Shown here: positions 59,213-64,000 of the stretch, piece after piece
Layout: each line of letters opens with the position of its first letter
Numbering within the stretch: position 1 is the first letter of the stretch
NCBI GenBank assembly: GCA_019637175.1
Contig: JAHBWD010000008.1
Coordinates: 1-64,000, forward strand
Length of the DNA stretch: 64,000 nucleotides
Direction: 5' to 3'
Source of the DNA: Labilithrix sp.
GTDB lineage: Bacteria > Myxococcota_A > Polyangia > Polyangiales > Polyangiaceae
Position numbers and translations under genes: made by a program
The notes under the pieces: model-generated
The model's input: the letters and a program-made list of their open reading frames with translations, nothing else
What the model was told of the DNA's origin: nothing
Database searches by the model: none

Positions 59213-60790
59213 TCAGCCGCCGGCTCGACTCCGGATCATCTCGTCGACGACCGCGACGACGCGCTCCGTCTCCACGGGCTTGAGGAGCCAGCGGTTGCGG
59301 AGGTTTCGGAGAAACTCGCTCGTCGACGGCGAGATCGCGCCGCCCGTGAGGAAGACCATGCGCTCGGCCTGCGCGGGGCACGTGCGGCAGACGCGCTCGA
59401 AAACGTCGGCGCCCCCGAGACCGGGCATCGTGACGTCGCACAAGATCGCGTCGTATCGCTCGCCGCGCTCGATGCGCGCGACCGCGTCGCTCGGATCGGT
59501 CGTCGACGTCACGTCGTTGTCGAGCGAGAGCGCGAGGTGCAAGCTCTTCGCGAAGCGCGGTTCGTCGTCGACGATCAGGATCTTGCGCGATCGCGGGCGC
59601 GTGCTCGGCAGGCGCTCCGGCGGAGGAGATTCGACCTCGAGCGGAGCGAGCGGGAGCGAGACGCGGAACGTGCTCCCGCGGCCCACCTCGCTCTCCACGC
59701 TGATCTCCCCGCCGAAGCCGGTCACGATGCCGAGGCAGATCGAGAGGCCGAGGCCGGTGCCGACGCCCACGGGCTTGGTGGTGAAGAACGGCTCGAACAT
59801 CCGATCGCGCACGCTCGGCGTGATCCCCGTGCCGGTGTCGGCGATCTCGACGATCACCGAGCCTCTGCTCTGGCGCGTCGACACGTGGATGTCGGCGCGT
59901 TCCGAGCCCTCGGGGATGGCCTGCGCGGCGTTGACGAGCAGGTTGACGAACACCTGGGTGAGGCGTGTGGTGTTCGCGACCACGCGGCCGCTCTCCGCGA
60001 GTGACGTCGTCACCTTGGCGCGGCGCTGGACGTCGGCCGCGGAGACCTCGATCGCGGACACCACGGCCGCGGCGACGTCGACGAGCCGCGTCGACTGTTG
60101 ATCGGATCGCGCGAAGGTCTTCAGATCGCTCACGATGTCGCGCACGCGCTCGACGCCGCCGCGAATGTCGCCGAGCGCGTCGGTCATCGCGCTCGCCTCG
60201 ACCGCAGAGATCTGCGGCTGGAGGCGCGCGAGGCTCGCCTCGACGCGCGAGAGGCTCGCGAGGACGTACGAGAGCGGCGTGCTCATCTCGTGCGCGACGC
60301 CTGCGGCGAGCGTGCCGAGCGAGACGAGGCGATCGGCGAGGCGGAGTCGCGCCTCGACGTCCTTCATCTCCGTGATGTCGCGGATGATGCCGACCATGCG
60401 GAGGGGCTTGCCTTGGGCGTCGCGAACGAGCGTCGCCCTCGCCTGCACGTAGCGGATCTCGCCCGTCGGTCGGACGATGCGGTGCTCGTTGTCGAAGGGG
60501 GCCTCGCCGTCGATCGCCGCCTCTATCCCATGGTTCACCGACCCCAGATCGTCGGGGTGGACCCACGAGGGGATATCGCGGCGCCAGAGGACTTTCGAGG
60601 GATCGATACCGAGGATCCGATACGTCTCCTTCGACCACGCGAGCGGCGTTTCGTCGTCGAGCGTGAGGATCCAACTGCCGATCCCGGCGATCGCCTCCGC
60701 CTCCTCGAAGTGCAGGCGCGTGTTTTCCAGCTCCACCTGGAGTGTGCTGATCGGCGCCTCGCCGGTGTCGTCCGTTCCACCCCCACGCAT
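59213..60790 (-). CDS. PAS hybrid histidine kinase with receiver domain
   Basis: 525 residues, ATG 60790. PAS domain about 25-145 (IGSWILTLDDETPLAWSKET ... MVGIIRDITEMKD), HisKA with the H-box LAAGVAHEMSTPLSYVLAS, HATPase with NLLVNAAQAIPEGS, EIADTGTGITP and GVGTGLGLSICLGIV, and a receiver domain about 395-515 (VDDEPRFAKSL, ILCDVTMPGLGGADVF with the phospho-Asp, late Lys in WLLKPVET). No membrane helix, so a soluble sensor. No cognate regulator adjacent. Confidence 0.9.
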   Translation of the reverse strand: MRGGGTDDTGEAPISTLQVELENTRLHFEEAEAIAGIGSWILTLDDETPLAWSKETYRILGIDPSKVLWRRDIPSWVHPDDLGSVNHGIEAAIDGEAPFDNEHRIVRPTGEIRYVQARATLVRDAQGKPLRMVGIIRDITEMKDVEARLRLADRLVSLGTLAAGVAHEMSTPLSYVLASLSRVEASLARLQPQISAVEASAMTDALGDIRGGVERVRDIVSDLKTFARSDQQSTRLVDVAAAVVSAIEVSAADVQRRAKVTTSLAESGRVVANTTRLTQVFVNLLVNAAQAIPEGSERADIHVSTRQSRGSVIVEIADTGTGITPSVRDRMFEPFFTTKPVGVGTGLGLSICLGIVTGFGGEISVESEVGRGSTFRVSLPLAPLEVESPPPERLPSTRPRSRKILIVDDEPRFAKSLHLALSLDNDVTSTTDPSDAVARIERGERYDAILCDVTMPGLGGADVFERVCRTCPAQAERMVFLTGGAISPSTSEFLRNLRNRWLLKPVETERVVAVVDEMIRSRAGG

Positions 60791-60881
60791 CGCACGTCAG
60801 GCTAGCACCCGTCGTCGATCGGCGAACGCTCTTCGGCGCGCGCGCAGCCCGCGCGCATACTCCCTGGGGCGGAGGCGGCGA

Positions 60882-60914
60882 CGCCTACGACGCAAGATCA
60901 TTGCGTCGTAGGCG
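60882..60914. repeat. Perfect 14-bp inverted repeat, 5-base loop
   Basis: CGCCTACGACGCAA (60882-60895), loop GATCA, TTGCGTCGTAGGCG (60901-60914). It lies in the 225-base gap between the divergent histidine-kinase and lipoprotein genes, 92 bases from the former's start and 102 from the latter's. In this position it cannot end either gene's transcript, so an operator or a small structured RNA is more likely. Confidence 0.7.
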
Positions 60915-61015
60915 CCCGCGAATGCGCGCGGCTCGCTCGAGATCGAGTAGACGGATACGGATGATCGACGCCGCGCCGCACCGTCGAGGCACGCGGGTTG
61001 CCCCGCAGGAGCGTC

Positions 61016-61663
61016 ATGAAGTCGGGGCTGGTCGCGCTCGGATGGCTGGCGACGCACGCCGCGGCGTGCGGCGGCGCCGACGCGATCGAGCCGCCGAGCA
61101 CGTCGCCCGCGGCGACGCCGTCGATCACGGCGCGAGGCTTCGACGTCGACGGGTGCGTGGCCAAGGCCACGTTCGACATCGCGCCGCTCGACGAGATCCG
61201 CTTCGTCGCCGTCGACCGATCCGACTTCGTCGAGCTCCACGCCGAGCTGTCGATGATCGACGAGCGCGGCCTCGAGCGCCCGCTCGGCGCCGTCCTCGCC
61301 GACGCCGACGACGCCGTTCAGGCCGTCCTCGATCTCCGGACGCGACATTCGAACGCCGCAGAGCGATCGCGCCTCGACGCGCGGAGCGATGGCCCTGCGC
61401 CATCGCAGGTGGAGCCGCCCGCCAAAGAGTCGCGCGCGCTCGCCGTTCACGTCGACGACCTCCGCGCGCGCCGCATCATCCTCGACGTCTCCATGGTGGC
61501 CGACGAGCCTCAGGAGATCATCCGCCTCTTCGTGGGCTCCGATCGCGTGCGATCGCTCGACGACTTTCCGATCCTCTTCCCGCGCTGCCGCGCCAGCGTG
61601 CCCGATGCGTTTCGCACCAGCGCGGGGGCGAATGGTCCTCCGTCGCACGCTCGAGGGTCGTGA
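61016..61663 (+). CDS. Lipoprotein, unknown
   Basis: 215 residues, ATG 61016 with AGGAG at 61007-61011. Lipobox THAAAC. Beta-rich body (ATFDIAPLDEIRFVAVDRSDF; RALAVHVDDLRARRIILDV), with no catalytic motif. Ends in a Gly/Ser-rich tail. Transcribed away from the histidine kinase across the gap holding the inverted repeat. Confidence 0.6.
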   Translation: MKSGLVALGWLATHAAACGGADAIEPPSTSPAATPSITARGFDVDGCVAKATFDIAPLDEIRFVAVDRSDFVELHAELSMIDERGLERPLGAVLADADDAVQAVLDLRTRHSNAAERSRLDARSDGPAPSQVEPPAKESRALAVHVDDLRARRIILDVSMVADEPQEIIRLFVGSDRVRSLDDFPILFPRCRASVPDAFRTSAGANGPPSHARGS

Positions 61664-61749
61664 ACGAGAAACACCGACCCTCGGAACCACGGCTGTTCTC
61701 GGCGACGGCACGCGGCTCGCTCGGCGTCCCGCTCAACGGAGGTCGCGCA

Positions 61750-61980
61750 ATGGGACACGAGAATTCGCACCAAGGCCCGCGTATGGACTTGAACCGCGCC
61801 ACCGAGCAGGAGCTCGCGCGCATCGAGGCCATCGGGGAAACGCTCGCCAAGAAGATCGTGGAGTTCCGCAAGCGCAACGGCTCGTTCCGCAGCATCGACG
61901 ATCTCGACAAGGTCGAGGGCTTCGCGCAGGCGCAGCGTGATCAGATCCGCCGCGCGGTGATGGTCAACAACAACCGCTGA
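61750..61980 (+). CDS. ComEA-like helix-hairpin-helix protein
   Basis: 76 residues, ATG 61750 with GGAGG at 61738-61742. The whole protein is one helix-hairpin-helix module: MDLNRATEQELARIEAIGET, LAKKIVEFRKRNGSF, IDDLDKVEGFAQAQ. This DNA-binding module occurs in the competence protein ComEA, but no signal peptide or membrane anchor is seen here. Could be a free DNA-binding protein. Confidence 0.8.
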   Translation: MGHENSHQGPRMDLNRATEQELARIEAIGETLAKKIVEFRKRNGSFRSIDDLDKVEGFAQAQRDQIRRAVMVNNNR

Positions 61981-62053
61981 TCGCCAGCGGGTCGCACGGC
62001 CCGGCACGCCGCCCTTCGCAGGCCGGCGCGCTGGGCCGTACGGCTTCCATGCG

Positions 62054-62503
62054 CTACACGACGACCGCGCCGAGCAGGATCAACTTCTCGATCTCGATGA
62101 TCACGTCGACCGCGGTCATCCCCGCCGCGTCGATGATCCACTCGACGTTTCGCGTTCCGTCGACGAGCGAGAGAACGAAGCCGCCCTTGTGATCGAGCGG
62201 CAGCTTGACGAGCTCGCGCAGCGGGCGCGCGACGCGCGGCACCGACTCGAGCGTGAGCCTCGACGAGGCCGGCGCGCTCGAGGGTCGCCGGCGGCTCGGT
62301 GACGACGCGCGCGGCGCCGACGACGCGCGCGTCTCGCGGCTCTTCCGCTTCGCGATGCGCGGATCGGTCACCATCCCCGGCTCGCTCAGGGTGAGCTTCC
62401 GGCGCGCCGGCGGAGGAAAGGGCGAGGCAGGCTTCGCCCCCGGCGCGTCGCCGAGGCCGCGAAGCGTGTCCTTGCTCCTCTTGATTGACTTCTTCTTCCC
62501 CAC
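62054..62503 (-). CDS. Basic protein of unknown function
   Basis: 149 residues from GTG 62503. Basic, Ser/Arg-rich N-terminal half (KKKSIKRSKDTLRGLG; SRETRASSAPRASSP), then about 50 ordered residues: RELVKLPLDHKGGFVLSLVDG, TRNVEWIIDAAGM, TAVDVIIEIEKLILLGAVVV. The tail helix-strand pattern is typical of small regulatory domains, but I cannot name it. It is divergent from the kinase gene at 62551 with 47 bases between, suggesting a shared promoter. Confidence 0.5.
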   Translation of the reverse strand: MGKKKSIKRSKDTLRGLGDAPGAKPASPFPPPARRKLTLSEPGMVTDPRIAKRKSRETRASSAPRASSPSRRRPSSAPASSRLTLESVPRVARPLRELVKLPLDHKGGFVLSLVDGTRNVEWIIDAAGMTAVDVIIEIEKLILLGAVVV

Positions 62504-62550
62504 CCGCCCCTGGAACGTATCACGAGTCCCTTGATAGACTCGCGGAGGGT

Positions 62551-64000
62551 TTGCAGCGCAGGCGAGAGGTTTGGATCGCACAGATCGAGGACCGGCATGC
62601 GCTCGTGCGCTTGATCCGGGCGGCGTTGGTCCATGACGTCGAAGAGATCTTCCTCGCACAGCCGCCCCCGTCGGCGCCCTACGAGTACGTCGGGGCCACC
62701 CACGTCCTCCAGATCCGCCTGGGGCACGAGTCGGTGTGCGTGCTCTCGGCCGAGCTGCTCCGCCCGCTGCCGAACGGGGCGTTCTCGCTGCGCCTCCGGC
62801 CGCTCGACACGTCTCACGTGCCCGAGCTCAGCGCGATCGTCGGCGCCGGCGTCGACGACGCGTCGAGAGGCGCGTCGAGCAAGCCGAAGAAGAAGTTCGA
62901 TCCCACGGTCACGCTCGAGGATCCGGAGCCCGAGGAGGTTCACTCCGACGAGATCAGCGCGAGCATGCTCTACGATCCCGAGGCCGCGCTCATCAGCAAG
63001 GCGCCGGAGCCGCCGGCGGCCGCGGCGGACGACACGCTCACCGTCCCGCACCGCGCTTCGGCTCCCCCTCCGGCGGCGAGAGCCGCGCCGACGTCGTCGC
63101 CGCCGAAGCGGCCTCGGATCGTGACCCAGCCCTACTCCGTCGCCGTCGCCACCGAGCGTCAGCCGCCGCTCGATCAGCGCCCCCTCACCGGCGAGCAGCC
63201 GATGGCGCGGCCCAGGCGACCTCCGAGCATCACGACGGAGATGGTGAAGCCGCCGGCGTCGAACCTGACCAACGGCGGGGCGTGGAACGAAGGCGACGGC
63301 GCCGACGCGCCCGACACGTCGCTCGGCCGCGGCGTGCACGTCGACGCCGACGCTCTCTCTCGCGCGCGTCCTCCCGATACGCCGGCGGAGGCCACGTCGC
63401 ACGGCGCAGACGCCGACGACTTCAGCGTCGTCTTCGGCAACGAGGCGACGACGCCGGGCTCGGGACACGGCAGCGCGGTCGGCGTGATCGTGCGAGCCGC
63501 AGCCGAGGATCTCTCGCTCACGCCGACCTCGCCGATGGACGCGCCGCCGCGCGCGCCGCGCCACGACGCCGAGGCGCCGGTGAGCGAAGACGGCGAGACG
63601 CTCTCTTCCTCCAAAGCTCCGCCGCCACACCGCGACCCTGCGCCGGGCTCCACCGCAGCGCCGAGCACGATGGCCGCGAGCCAGGTGAGCTCGTCGGGGC
63701 GCGGACCGCGCACAGTCCGCCGAACGCACGACGTCGTCACCCCCGGCCGCGTCATCGCCAATCGATACAGGATCGAGTCGCTCGTCGGCGCCGGCGCGGT
63801 GGGCGCGGTGTACATGGCATCGCACGTCGATCTGCCGCGCACGTTCGCCATCAAGGTGCTGCACCCGCACTACCGCGCCGACAAGCACCTCCTCGCGAGC
63901 TTTCGCTCCGAGGCGCGCGCGGCGAGCCTCCTCGATCACCCGAACGTGACCGTGGTGCACGACTTCGGCGAGGAGCCCGACGGCCTCGTCTACATCGTGA
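62551..64000 (+). CDS. Ser/Thr protein kinase, 3'-partial
   Basis: The frame is open from before 62551 to the window edge. The TTG at 62551 follows GGAGGG closely (2-base spacing); a GTG at 62605 is a fallback. Residues about 1-100 are an ordered domain (QIEDRHALVRLIRAALVHDV ... YVGATHVLQIRLGHESV ... ELLRPLPNGAFSLRLR). About 300 residues of Pro/Ala-rich low complexity follow. The kinase domain begins near 63757: RYRIESLVGAGAVGAVYMAS (glycine loop with Ala), FAIKVLHPHY (catalytic Lys), FRSEARAASLLDHPNVTVVHDF. The window ends before the catalytic loop. Confidence 0.82.
   Translation, partial: MQRRREVWIAQIEDRHALVRLIRAALVHDVEEIFLAQPPPSAPYEYVGATHVLQIRLGHESVCVLSAELLRPLPNGAFSLRLRPLDTSHVPELSAIVGAGVDDASRGASSKPKKKFDPTVTLEDPEPEEVHSDEISASMLYDPEAALISKAPEPPAAAADDTLTVPHRASAPPPAARAAPTSSPPKRPRIVTQPYSVAVATERQPPLDQRPLTGEQPMARPRRPPSITTEMVKPPASNLTNGGAWNEGDGADAPDTSLGRGVHVDADALSRARPPDTPAEATSHGADADDFSVVFGNEATTPGSGHGSAVGVIVRAAAEDLSLTPTSPMDAPPRAPRHDAEAPVSEDGETLSSSKAPPPHRDPAPGSTAAPSTMAASQVSSSGRGPRTVRRTHDVVTPGRVIANRYRIESLVGAGAVGAVYMASHVDLPRTFAIKVLHPHYRADKHLLASFRSEARAASLLDHPNVTVVHDFGEEPDGLVYIV

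Noticed and set aside
61750..61980. Competence gene comEA
   Set aside because: Only the helix-hairpin-helix module matches; there is no membrane anchor and no competence gene nearby, so the name was not given.

Overview
The window looks like a chromosome segment from a high-GC Myxococcota bacterium, most likely one of the Polyangia. The evidence is indirect: about 70% GC by eye, strong third-position G/C bias, many Asp/Ala- and Pro-rich lipoproteins with myxobacterial style, Ser/Thr kinases fused to regulatory domains, a kinase-TPR-GAF-sigma54 activator, and a C-terminal Cys/helix/Arg sorting tail of the MYXO-CTERM kind. No rRNA, CRISPR array, transposase or integrase was seen. One tRNA (Ala, GGC) is present.

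Layout. 1-3.0 kb: the end of a TPR-like membrane protein, then a stretch of visibly lower GC holding a small unknown gene and a convergent nitrilase-fold protein of unknown role (possible acquired island). 3.1-11.7 kb: an aerobic benzoyl-CoA (box) degradation locus: boxD, three unrelated genes (membrane protein, PAP2 phosphatase, lipoprotein), the repressor gene boxR, and divergently boxC-boxB. The boxR-boxC gap carries repeated TGCA operators. BoxA and benzoate-CoA ligase are not in the window. 11.8-17.6 kb: lipoproteins, a DCC-family thiol protein, then a tightly overlapping sigma factor / anti-sigma factor / secreted caspase-fold protein operon and a 51-residue membrane peptide. 17.7-26 kb: a ferritin-like protein, tRNA-Ala, a 1380-residue kinase-sigma54 activator, and a two-gene cytochrome bc complex in which cytochrome b is fused to a dihaem c tail. 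26-29.5 kb: an esterase-like lipoprotein, an erythromycin-esterase-like lipoprotein behind a good sigma54 promoter, and an alpha/beta hydrolase. 29.6-35 kb: an unknown protein coupled to a flavin monooxygenase, a photolyase, and cardiolipin synthase. 35.1-37.3 kb: a cysteine-amidase-like protein coupled to a lipoprotein (possible effector/immunity pair). 37.4-44 kb: surface proteins, a GH44 glucanase coupled to a TolC-like protein, and a plant-type enoyl-ACP reductase. 44-50.8 kb: lipoproteins, beta-barrels, an FGE-like protein and a DUF4870 protein. 51-61 kb: a kinase-receiver fusion, an AI-2E family transporter, a four-gene envelope operon (DUF4398 and two OmpA lipoproteins), a CLC channel with CBS domains, a free CBS protein, and a hybrid histidine kinase. 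61-64 kb: a lipoprotein, a ComEA-like helix-hairpin-helix protein, an unknown protein, and the start of a Ser/Thr kinase that runs off the right edge.

Most genes sit in short co-directional pairs with 4-base start/stop overlaps (ATGA, GTGA, TTGA). These overlaps were used to fix starts: 5920, 15162, 15857, 25359, 30484, 36207, 41660 and 54785. Functions are read from motifs by eye, and no database search was possible.
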